A stretch of DNA of 14,533 bases. Origin: Bacteroidota bacterium (lineage in GTDB: Bacteria; Bacteroidota; Bacteroidia; Bacteroidales; Prolixibacteraceae). The stretch is from contig DAOVTY010000051.1 in assembly GCA_030632865.1 (NCBI GenBank), forward strand, positions 1 through 14,533, written 5' to 3'. Numbering within the stretch: position 1 is the stretch's first letter; each line of letters opens with the position of its first letter. The translations under genes were made by a program, and so were the position numbers. A model generated the notes under the pieces. That model was not told the origin of the DNA. It saw only the letters and a program-made list of their open reading frames with translations, and ran no database searches. Below are positions 6,527 to 13,788 of this stretch, one piece after another.

Positions 6527-8734
6527 ATGAAACGATTATTTATGATTTCTAATCGGTTGCCATTACAGGTAATCGAAAATGATGGAGTAAAAGAGTTAAT
6601 ACCGATTTCAGATGGTTTTGATTCAGGCTTAAATAGGTTTTACGAATCGTTTGATATTAAGTGGATTGGAAGGGCGGGAGTTAATATTAACGAAATTAGT
6701 GAAAACGAAAAACAGGATATCGATAATAAATTTAGATCGGAAAATTGTATTCCAATTTATCTCGACCAACAAATAAAGTATGAGTTTTTAGAAGGATTTT
6801 GCGAGAATACAATCTGGCCACTTTTTAATTACTTCACTCAATTTTCGCGATATAATCCAACTCAGTGGGAAGCCTATAAAAAGGTAAATCAGATGTTTGC
6901 TGATGTTATTTCAAAGTATGTAACAGAAGACGATATTTTATGGATTCACGATTACCATTTAATGTTGTTGCCAAGTTTAATTCGCGAAAAACTACCCAAT
7001 ATTTCAATAGGTTATTTTCAACATATTCCATTTCCATCGTTCGAGGTTTTTCGTTTGTTACCATGGAGAATGGAATTGTTAGAAGGAATTTTAGGTGCTG
7101 ATTTAATAGGGTTTCATACATACGATTATCAGCGACATTTTATGAGTTGTGTGCGAAGATTGTTGGGAAACGAAACATTTTTTAATAGAATTAGGTTAGA
7201 CGAACGGATTGTAAAAACAGATGCTTTCCCCAAAGGAATTGATTTTGAATATTTTAATTCAACCGCAAAAGAGTTGGAGCAGAATACAGATATACAAGTG
7301 TCTGATATTCACAAAGAATTAATTGAATTTAGACGTAAAAGTAAGGATAGAAAAATTATTCTAACTTTTGACAGATTGGATTATACAAAAGGAATTCCGG
7401 CCAGAATTAGAGCATTTGAGCTGTTTCTAAAAACATATCCCGAATATATCGAAAAAGTTAGTCTCTTTATGTTTGTTACTCCGTCGCGCGAAAATGTTGG
7501 CGATTATATGAATTTGAAAAGAGAAATGGACGAACTTGTTGGACGAATAAATGGACAATATGGTTCGATTGGATGGATGCCAATTTGGTATTTTTATCGA
7601 GACACAGACAGATTGGAGTCTATTGAATTATATAATAACGCCGATATTGCTTTAATAACGCCAACGCGCGATGGAATGAATTTACCAGCAAAAGAATACA
7701 TTGCGTGCCGGACAGATAAAACCGGGGTGTTAATTTTAAGCGAAATGGCTGGTGCTGCAAAAGAGTTGGGCGAGTCTATAATTGTAAATCCAAATAATAG
7801 AACGGAAGTTGCACAAGCAATTTATCAGGCGCTAAATATGTCTGTTACAGAGCAAATAAAGCGGAATTCAATTCTACAAAAAAGATTAAAAATTTATAAC
7901 GAAGAGCGCTGGGCAAACGATTTTATAAAGGGGCTCGAAGATGTAAAAAAGCTACAGGAATCGAGCTACACACGAAAAATTACTAGCCATCTTATTAAGA
8001 ATATTGTAACCAAATATCAAAATTCTAAAAGCAGAATAATTTTCCTCGATTACGATGGTACACTAACCGGGTTTCATAAAAATCCGCAAATGGCAATGCC
8101 CGACGATGAACTTTATTCAATAATTAAAAAACTCACCTCCGATAAAAAAAATACAGTTGTAATTATAAGCGGTCGCGATAAAGAAACTTTATCGAAGTGG
8201 TTTGATCGTTTTAGCAAGCTGTCGTTTATTGCTGAACATGGAGTTTGGAATAAAAACCCCGATACTGAGTGGAAAATGAGTGGCCAAATTGAAAAAGAAT
8301 GGATGGAAATTATCGATCCGGTGTTGCAAAATTTTGTTGACAGAACACCACGTTCGTTCATCGAATATAAAAATTATTCGCTGGTTTGGCATTATCGCGA
8401 TTCTGACCCGGACATGGGACAACAACGTTCGTGGGAGTTGAAGGACGACCTGAAAAATTATATTGCCAACTTGAATTTGGAAATTATGGATGGCGATAAA
8501 GTAATTGAAATTAAAAATGCTGGTATAAATAAAGGAAAAGCAGCCATCGATAAAATTGGCGATACTGAATTTGATTTTATTCTTGCACTTGGTGATGATT
8601 GGACCGACGAATATACATTTAACTCGTTGCCCGAAACTGCGTTTACAGTAAAAGTTGGAACAAAAACTACTGCAGCTAAATACTATTTAAAAGATGTATC
8701 TGGAGTACGTGGATTGCTGAAACAGTTGGACTAA
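6527..8734 (+). CDS. Bifunctional trehalose-6-phosphate synthase/phosphatase
   Basis: A 735-residue fusion making trehalose from UDP-glucose and glucose 6-phosphate. Residues 1-470 are a GT20 synthase. Visible are SNRLP (8-12), WIHDYHL (139-145), the QHIPFPSFEVFRLLPWR stretch (165-181), FPKGID (234-239), FDRLDYTKG (281-289, with Arg283 and Lys288 equivalent to the phosphate-binding pair of E. coli OtsA) and RDGMNLPAKEY (381-391, Glu390). Residues about 500-735 are a HAD trehalose-phosphatase: FLDYDGTL (506-513; Asp508 nucleophile, Asp510 acid/base), ISGRD (547-551), NKGKA (668-672) and GDDWTDE (689-695). Both halves look catalytically complete, unlike many eukaryotic fusions with one dead half. 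The domain order equals that of plant and yeast fusions, and related fusions are known in Cytophaga-like bacteria. It is cytoplasmic and divergent from the GH65/phosphoglucomutase operon. Confidence 0.95.
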   Translation: MKRLFMISNRLPLQVIENDGVKELIPISDGFDSGLNRFYESFDIKWIGRAGVNINEISENEKQDIDNKFRSENCIPIYLDQQIKYEFLEGFCENTIWPLFNYFTQFSRYNPTQWEAYKKVNQMFADVISKYVTEDDILWIHDYHLMLLPSLIREKLPNISIGYFQHIPFPSFEVFRLLPWRMELLEGILGADLIGFHTYDYQRHFMSCVRRLLGNETFFNRIRLDERIVKTDAFPKGIDFEYFNSTAKELEQNTDIQVSDIHKELIEFRRKSKDRKIILTFDRLDYTKGIPARIRAFELFLKTYPEYIEKVSLFMFVTPSRENVGDYMNLKREMDELVGRINGQYGSIGWMPIWYFYRDTDRLESIELYNNADIALITPTRDGMNLPAKEYIACRTDKTGVLILSEMAGAAKELGESIIVNPNNRTEVAQAIYQALNMSVTEQIKRNSILQKRLKIYNEERWANDFIKGLEDVKKLQESSYTRKITSHLIKNIVTKYQNSKSRIIFLDYDGTLTGFHKNPQMAMPDDELYSIIKKLTSDKKNTVVIISGRDKETLSKWFDRFSKLSFIAEHGVWNKNPDTEWKMSGQIEKEWMEIIDPVLQNFVDRTPRSFIEYKNYSLVWHYRDSDPDMGQQRSWELKDDLKNYIANLNLEIMDGDKVIEIKNAGINKGKAAIDKIGDTEFDFILALGDDWTDEYTFNSLPETAFTVKVGTKTTAAKYYLKDVSGVRGLLKQLD

Positions 8735-8773
8735 TTATGATTGTTGGGAGCATTTTTATTGAGTTTTTTGAGA

Positions 8774-10696
8774 ATGAAAAAAGTTAATTTGTTAATATTA
8801 TTTGGGGTCATTGTAAGTTCAGTTTTTGCACAAACACCCAATTTTAACTTTTTTGATAAGATTGCTTTTCAGGAGAAAAGTAATTTTACAAACAAAGCGG
8901 TTTTTGTTGAGAGTCAGAATTACAACTTAACCGATTTTGTTTACCAGCGAATGGAGTGGGAGATTGATCCCGACACACTTTTTATTAAGGGAATTGTAAC
9001 CACCTGGTTTAAAAGTAAAACTCAAAATTTAAATGAAATTGAATTCGACCTATTTTCTTCTTTGAAGGCTGATTCCGTTGTTCAAAATAATCAAAAACTA
9101 ACCTTCAACCAAGCTCAAAATAAAATAAATATTACGTTATCCAATAGTTTAAACGAAGGTCAACTAGATTCTGTTTCTATCTATTATCAAGGTAATCCGG
9201 GCAATTCAGGATATGGGGCATTCTCGCAAACAATGCACAATAATATTCCCAATATATGGACTTTGTCAGAGCCGTACGGAGCAATGGAATGGTGGCCGTG
9301 TAAGCAGTCGCTAGTTGACAAAATAGATTCAATAGACATTATTGTAACATCTCCCGAAGAGTTCAGAACAGCTAGTATTGGCATTTTGGTTTCTGAAACT
9401 GTTAGTAATAAATTTCGAACAATGCACTGGAAACATCGCTTTCCAATTGCTACTTATTTGGTGGCAATTTCGGTTACTAATTATGTAAATTATTCCGACT
9501 TTTTGGAATTAGATGACAGTCGCCAGATTGAAATTCTCAATTATGTTTATCCTGAATATTTGGAAACGGCAAAAAAGCAAACTCCACGAACTGTCGAAAT
9601 TATGGCACTTTTTAATGAATTGATTGGAGAATATCCATTTGCAAGAGAAAAATACGGACACGCACAATTTGGATGGGGTGGTGGTATGGAACACCAAACA
9701 ATGAGTTTTATGAATAATTTTAATTTTGGACTTGTTGCACACGAGCTAGCTCACCAGTGGTTTGGCGATTATATTACATTAGGAAGTTGGCAAGACATTT
9801 GGTTGAACGAAGGTTTTGCATCTTATCTCACCGGAGTTGCACACGAGCATTTAGAAAATGATTGGTGGGACATTTGGAAAAAATCTAGTGTTAATTTGAT
9901 TATTAGTCAGCCCGATGGTTCGGTGTTTGTAACAGACACTACTGATATTAATACGATATTTAGCCCGCGTCTTTCTTATTCGAAAGGTGCATATATTTTG
10001 CACATGTTACGTTGGATTTTGGGTGATGATAAATTTTATGCCGGAATGCAAAGTTATTTTTCCGACCCAGAAATAGCCAATGGTTTTGCAAGAACAAATC
10101 AGTTTATTAAACACATGGAAACTGAAGGAGACACTACTTTTGTGGAATTCTTCGACGACTGGTTTTACGGCGAAGGATTTCCAGTTTACTCTGCTAATTT
10201 TTTACTAACTGAAACTAACGAATTAAAAATTGAACTTTCTCAAACAACATCTCATCAATCGGTTGCTTTTTTTGAAATGCCGGTTCCGGTGCGGGTTTAT
10301 AATAACAATAAAACTGATTCTGCCGATTTTAGATTAATTCATACTACAAATAATCAGGAGTTTATTGTTGACCCGGGTTTTAAAGTTGCCGATTTAAAGA
10401 TTGACCCCGATTATTGGTTAGTTTCAAAAACGGCAGAAGTAGTTAATGTTTCAATTATCCCGATATCGCAGCAAATTTTAGTTTACCCAAATCCGTTTTC
10501 AGATGAGGTTTATGTTTCTATCCCCGCCAATCAGCAACTTATTTCTACAAAACTTTATTCGGCAGAGGGAACACTAATAACTGAATTTAGAGGAGATATT
10601 TCTAAATTCAATTTGTCTCTATTTTCAGCAGGTATTTACATTATTCAAATAGAAACTTCTAAAGTTACTTTTGAGCAGAAAGTGGTAAAAAGATAA
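8774..10696 (+). CDS. Secreted M1-family aminopeptidase with type IX secretion tail
   Basis: I place the start at ATG 8774, not at the in-frame TTG at 8741, because MKKVNLLILFGVIVSSVFAQ is a clean signal peptide; the protein is then 640 residues. It is a zinc metallopeptidase of family M1. An N-terminal beta domain (about 40-250) is followed by GGMEH at 303-307, HELAH at 323-327 and, after the usual 18 residues, Glu346 in LNEGFA. Tyr402 in SYSKGAY is the likely transition-state tyrosine. GGMEH replaces the canonical GAMEN substrate motif, with His for Asn. From about residue 560 a Por-type sorting domain (VYPNPFSDE, then SAGIYIIQIE and a basic end) should direct export through the type IX system and cell-surface attachment or release. 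It lies 39 bases after the trehalose gene, but no functional link is evident. Confidence 0.92.
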   Translation: MKKVNLLILFGVIVSSVFAQTPNFNFFDKIAFQEKSNFTNKAVFVESQNYNLTDFVYQRMEWEIDPDTLFIKGIVTTWFKSKTQNLNEIEFDLFSSLKADSVVQNNQKLTFNQAQNKINITLSNSLNEGQLDSVSIYYQGNPGNSGYGAFSQTMHNNIPNIWTLSEPYGAMEWWPCKQSLVDKIDSIDIIVTSPEEFRTASIGILVSETVSNKFRTMHWKHRFPIATYLVAISVTNYVNYSDFLELDDSRQIEILNYVYPEYLETAKKQTPRTVEIMALFNELIGEYPFAREKYGHAQFGWGGGMEHQTMSFMNNFNFGLVAHELAHQWFGDYITLGSWQDIWLNEGFASYLTGVAHEHLENDWWDIWKKSSVNLIISQPDGSVFVTDTTDINTIFSPRLSYSKGAYILHMLRWILGDDKFYAGMQSYFSDPEIANGFARTNQFIKHMETEGDTTFVEFFDDWFYGEGFPVYSANFLLTETNELKIELSQTTSHQSVAFFEMPVPVRVYNNNKTDSADFRLIHTTNNQEFIVDPGFKVADLKIDPDYWLVSKTAEVVNVSIIPISQQILVYPNPFSDEVYVSIPANQQLISTKLYSAEGTLITEFRGDISKFNLSLFSAGIYIIQIETSKVTFEQKVVKR

Positions 10697-10737
10697 TCAG
10701 AACAAAAAATAGAGGTACTTTTAATTTCAAAGGAATA

Positions 10738-10794
10738 ATGCGAATCAAGGGTTGAAATATACTGTTAATCGATTATTCAACCCTTGATTCGCAT
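10738..10794. repeat. Perfect 19-bp inverted repeat, possible bidirectional terminator
   Basis: Arms atgcgaatcaagggttgaa (10738-10756) and ttcaacccttgattcgcat (10776-10794) are exact reverse complements. The 19-base loop itself contains the palindrome taatcgatta (10766-10775). It begins 41 bases after the M1 peptidase stop, between convergent genes, so transcription termination or 3'-end protection of the mRNA is the simplest reading. There is no run of Ts directly after either arm, which is unlike a standard intrinsic terminator. Confidence 0.7.
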
Positions 10795-10873
10795 GAATAG
10801 GATATTATAAGTTTATTTGATTTTATAGCCATCACCGTCAAATTAAACCAAATATAATTCACGTATTTTTCAC

Positions 10874-10908
10874 AAAAAAAAGCTGCTAAAAATAAATTTA
10901 ACAGCTTT
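10874..10908 (-). terminator. Intrinsic terminator for the DEAD-box helicase gene
   Basis: On the minus strand an aaagctg (10879-10885)/cagcttt (10902-10908) stem extends past one C-A mismatch into taaa/ttta, giving about 11 pairs around a 6-base loop. It is followed by a run of eight Ts (A-run 10874-10881 on the plus strand). It lies 20 bases beyond the helicase stop codon and has the U-tract in the right direction. Confidence 0.75.
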
Positions 10909-10928
10909 CCTCTAAAAAAATATTTAGA

Positions 10929-12698
10929 TTATTTCTTTTTTCCTGCAATTTCTATCCCAACGCGTTGCCCTTTGTAAGTAGCACTTTTAAAGGCACTTGT
11001 AATCTCTCTTTCATATTTTTTGTCAATTTCAAAAAACGAGAATCCTTTAAGCACTTCAATGTTTCCTATTTCCACACTTTTGCCCGGCATATTTTGGTTT
11101 ATCAAATCGATAATTGTGCGTTTACTAATTCCATTCTTTTTCCCCATATTGAAAAAGAATCTCGAAAATTCGTATCCTCCTCTTCCACCTCTATCTCCTC
11201 TGTCACTATCTCCTCTGTCACTGCGTCCGCCTCTATCATATCTTTCTCCTCTGCTTCTACTGTCGCTACGTCTTCCTCTGTCTCTGTCGCGCCCTCCTCT
11301 GTCATTTCTGTCTCCACGTCTTCCTCTGTCTCTGTCTCCACGCCTGGAATCTCTATCGCTATAATTAGATTCGTCAACATTTATGTCGGGCGCATTTTCG
11401 TAATATGTCAGAAAGCGGTTAAATGCAACCGACACGAAATGTTTTATTAGTTCTTCTCGTTCGAGCCACGCCAGTTTTTTATAAATTACCGGCATAAATT
11501 GAGCAATTTGCTCGTCGTTCACCTCAATTTTTTCAACTTTGTCGATGAAACTAAGCATCTGCTTTTCGCAAATTTCTATCCCAGACGGAACAACTTTTTT
11601 AGTGAACTTTTTATTTACTGCTCTTTCTACTTGCTTTAGTTTCCCTTTCTCGCGCATGTGAATTAATACAACCGAAATCCCTTTTTTCCCGGCACGCCCT
11701 GTACGTCCGCTACGATGGATATAAATTTCGGGGTCGTCGGGTAAGTTGTAATTAATTACGTGTGTAAGATCGTTTACGTCTAATCCACGTGCAGCCACAT
11801 CGGTAGCAACCAGCATTTGCAAATGTTTACCACGGAAACGTGCCATAACATGGTCGCGCTGTGCTTGTGAAAGGTCGCCGTGCAGAGCATCTGCGTTGTA
11901 ACCGTCTTGCATCAGTTTATCTGCAATATCTTTTGTTTCTGCACGGGTACGGCAAAAAATAATTCCGTAAACATTTGGGTTTATATCTGCTACACGTTTT
12001 AATGCCATGTAACGGTCTTTAGCATGAACCAAATAATAGTGGTGCTCCACATTTTCGGCTCCCATATTTTTTCTTCCTGCCGAAATTTCAAAAATATCGG
12101 TCATATATTTTTTCGAGATTGCAACAATCTCTCGCGGCATGGTTGCCGAAAACAGAAGAGTCTGTTTCTCATCTGGAGAATTTTCCAGAATTGCATCCAA
12201 ATCGTCTTTAAAGCCCATCGAAAGCATTTCGTCTGCTTCGTCGAGAACAACCCAACGAATTTCGTTTACTCTCAGTTTTCTGCGTTTTATTAAATCGAGT
12301 GTTCGCCCCGGAGTTCCTATTACAATTTGAGGTCCACGGTCGAGTTCGCTAATTTGTGTACGAATATCGGAACCACCGTAAACTACAGCAATTTTGAGCT
12401 TTTTAATATTTTTTGCATACTTTTTTAAGTCGTTTGCAATTTGCATTGCTAGCTCACGTGTTGGACTTAAAATTAAAGATTGTATAGATCTTTGATTAGT
12501 ATCAACTTGTTGGATAATTGGTAACCCAAAAGCGGCAGTTTTGCCGGTTCCGGTTTGCGCCAGAGCAACCATGTCTTGCTCGTTTTCTAATAAAAAAGGA
12601 ATTACTTTTTCCTGAATTGGTGTGGGTTGCTCAAATCCGAGCTCTTCAACTGCCGATTGAATTTCGGTGCTGAGACCCATTTCTTTAAATAATGTCAT
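10929..12698 (-). CDS. DEAD-box ATP-dependent RNA helicase with DbpA-type RNA-binding domain
   Basis: A 589-residue helicase that unwinds RNA duplexes, with likely roles in ribosome assembly, cold adaptation or mRNA turnover. The order is standard: Q motif FEQPTPIQ (22-29), Walker A AQTGTGKT (47-54), PTREL (79-83), TPGR (129-132), DEAD (153-156), SAT (184-186), ARGLDV (303-308) and HRSGRTGR (328-335). A charged helical region (about 355-435) follows, then a low-complexity Arg/Gly/Asp linker (about 448-508). Residues 511-585 form a DbpA/CsdA-type RNA-binding domain ending in Lys-rich sequence. This architecture is closest to DeaD/CsdA-like proteins, but I do not assign a symbol because several paralogues share it. 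It is monocistronic, with a TACCTTTG box 25 bases upstream and its own terminator downstream. Confidence 0.95.
   Translation of the reverse strand: MTLFKEMGLSTEIQSAVEELGFEQPTPIQEKVIPFLLENEQDMVALAQTGTGKTAAFGLPIIQQVDTNQRSIQSLILSPTRELAMQIANDLKKYAKNIKKLKIAVVYGGSDIRTQISELDRGPQIVIGTPGRTLDLIKRRKLRVNEIRWVVLDEADEMLSMGFKDDLDAILENSPDEKQTLLFSATMPREIVAISKKYMTDIFEISAGRKNMGAENVEHHYYLVHAKDRYMALKRVADINPNVYGIIFCRTRAETKDIADKLMQDGYNADALHGDLSQAQRDHVMARFRGKHLQMLVATDVAARGLDVNDLTHVINYNLPDDPEIYIHRSGRTGRAGKKGISVVLIHMREKGKLKQVERAVNKKFTKKVVPSGIEICEKQMLSFIDKVEKIEVNDEQIAQFMPVIYKKLAWLEREELIKHFVSVAFNRFLTYYENAPDINVDESNYSDRDSRRGDRDRGRRGDRNDRGGRDRDRGRRSDSRSRGERYDRGGRSDRGDSDRGDRGGRGGYEFSRFFFNMGKKNGISKRTIIDLINQNMPGKSVEIGNIEVLKGFSFFEIDKKYEREITSAFKSATYKGQRVGIEIAGKKK
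11175..11357 (-). repeat. Degenerate short tandem repeats coding the helicase RGD linker
   Basis: About 180 bases inside the helicase gene are built from imperfect copies of units such as tcctctgtc and ctgtctcca (plus-strand view), encoding Arg-Gly, Asp-Arg and Ser-Asp runs at residues 448-508. The pyrimidine/purine strand bias opens long antisense and shifted frames here that are not genes. Repeat slippage could vary linker length between strains. Confidence 0.75.
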
Positions 12699-12723
12699 TC
12701 AAATTTTTCTAAAATAATGGGCG

Positions 12724-12731
12724 CAAAGGTA
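12724..12731 (-). promoter_or_regulatory. Candidate -7 box (TACCTTTG) for the DEAD-box helicase
   Basis: On the minus strand TACCTTTG matches TAnnTTTG exactly and ends 25 bases before the helicase ATG, which would give a leader of roughly 20 bases. The following GCGCCC is also common after this box in Bacteroidota. A -33 TTTG is not evident at the usual spacing. Confidence 0.55.
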
Positions 12732-12871
12732 CTCTTTTAAAATGAAATTCAGGCGTTTATAACTTTTGCTTCACAATCTTAACTTAAATCATAATTTCAG
12801 CAAAAAAGCTTGTTTGAGTTTTATTTTTTATTTTTAACAGCATTTTCAATATAAATTCAACTCTTATCTCT

Positions 12872-12879
12872 TAAATTTG
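12872..12879 (+). promoter_or_regulatory. Candidate -7 box (TAAATTTG) for the outer-membrane barrel gene
   Basis: TAAATTTG fits TAnnTTTG and lies 44 bases before the ATG at 12924, leaving a leader of about 35-40 bases. There is no clear TTTG at -33. The surrounding 12699-12923 spacer is otherwise AT-rich with no gene seen. Confidence 0.45.
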
Positions 12880-12923
12880 TTAAACAATAATATTTATCTT
12901 AAGCCGAATATTTAATTTTTGCT

Positions 12924-13742
12924 ATGTCATCGAAATCAAATAAATATTTTCTGAATCTTGTTGTTACATCTTTTTTATTCGTTTCAACATTTGTAACTCT
13001 TATTGCTCAAGAAACAGATACTATTATTGCTATTGATGAAAATCCCGAAAAAATTCTTCGTAAAATTGATATCAGAGAAGTTACGCAAAACGGCTTTAAT
13101 TTTTGGCAAGATAAATTCACTGGGCACTGGGCTGGAATCGATTTGGGTTTTAATACTTTTTTGAATAAAGACTATAGTGGGTACGATTCTAATTTTATGG
13201 ATAATGATGTTTTACGTTCCAATTCAGTTTATATAAATGTTATTCAGCAAAGTATTGGGTTACAACATAACCGAAATACAATTGGTTTTGTTACTGGTTT
13301 AGGTGTACAGTTTCAAAACTACCAGCTCGATCAAAACACAACAATTGAGCGATTATCAAATGATGTAATAGTACCTAAAGTGTTAAATTATCACGAAAAT
13401 CAAAAATCAAAATTGTCGATTTTTTCAATAACAATGCCTTTGCTTACTGAATTTCAAATTCCAATTAACAATTATAAAAATAGACTTTATTTATCAACCG
13501 GATTATTTCTGAGTTATAGATTGGGCAGCCACACAAAAATTAAATATAAAGCCGACCAGAAAGAAAAGTTAAAAGTTCCAGATCATTATTCATTACAAAA
13601 TTTTAAATATGCATTAATGTTTCGGGCTGGTTATCGTTGGATAAATGTTTTTGCAACCTACGAATTAACTACTCTTTACAAAGAAAACAAGGGGCCGGAG
13701 CTTACTCCTTTTACCTTTGGATTTACGCTTTTGCAGTTTTAA
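12924..13742 (+). CDS. Outer-membrane beta-barrel protein (PorT/OmpA-barrel-like)
   Basis: A 272-residue protein with an N-terminal signal peptide (hydrophobic residues about 9-28, ending LIAQ). The mature part alternates hydrophobic and polar residues in strands, from GHWAGIDLGFNTFL (about 67-80) through IGFVTGLGVQF, RLYLSTGLFLSYRLG and YALMFRAGYRW to the last strand FTFGFTLLQF. It ends in Phe, the usual signal for outer-membrane assembly. Between residues 29 and 66 is a short periplasmic segment rich in acidic residues and Ile. The GHWAG entry and small barrel recall the PorT-family and outer-membrane beta-barrel families of Bacteroidota; the molecular function is unknown. It precedes the sialidase by 46 bases on the same strand, so the two could share a transcript, but nothing ties the barrel to sialic acid. 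Confidence 0.75.
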   Translation: MSSKSNKYFLNLVVTSFLFVSTFVTLIAQETDTIIAIDENPEKILRKIDIREVTQNGFNFWQDKFTGHWAGIDLGFNTFLNKDYSGYDSNFMDNDVLRSNSVYINVIQQSIGLQHNRNTIGFVTGLGVQFQNYQLDQNTTIERLSNDVIVPKVLNYHENQKSKLSIFSITMPLLTEFQIPINNYKNRLYLSTGLFLSYRLGSHTKIKYKADQKEKLKVPDHYSLQNFKYALMFRAGYRWINVFATYELTTLYKENKGPELTPFTFGFTLLQF

Positions 13743-13788
13743 TCATAATTTTAAGTTTATAATTTAGTATCACCAAAATATATTTTCA

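Noticed and set aside
8741..8773. TTG at 8741 as start of the M1 aminopeptidase
   Set aside because: It would add 11 residues in front of a complete signal peptide that begins at ATG 8774.
11175..11357. Possible CRISPR-like array because of repeated short units
   Set aside because: Units are short, imperfect, without regular spacers and lie in frame within a conserved helicase gene.
10965..11450. Long plus-strand frames rich in Ser/Thr/Val (also 11020-11364, and the minus-strand frame 11102-11380)
   Set aside because: They are antisense or shifted readings of the RGD-repeat part of the helicase gene; the repeats remove stops in several frames.
13775..13786. 12-bp palindrome aaaatatatttt before the sialidase start
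   Set aside because: Made only of A and T in an AT-rich spacer, so expected by chance.
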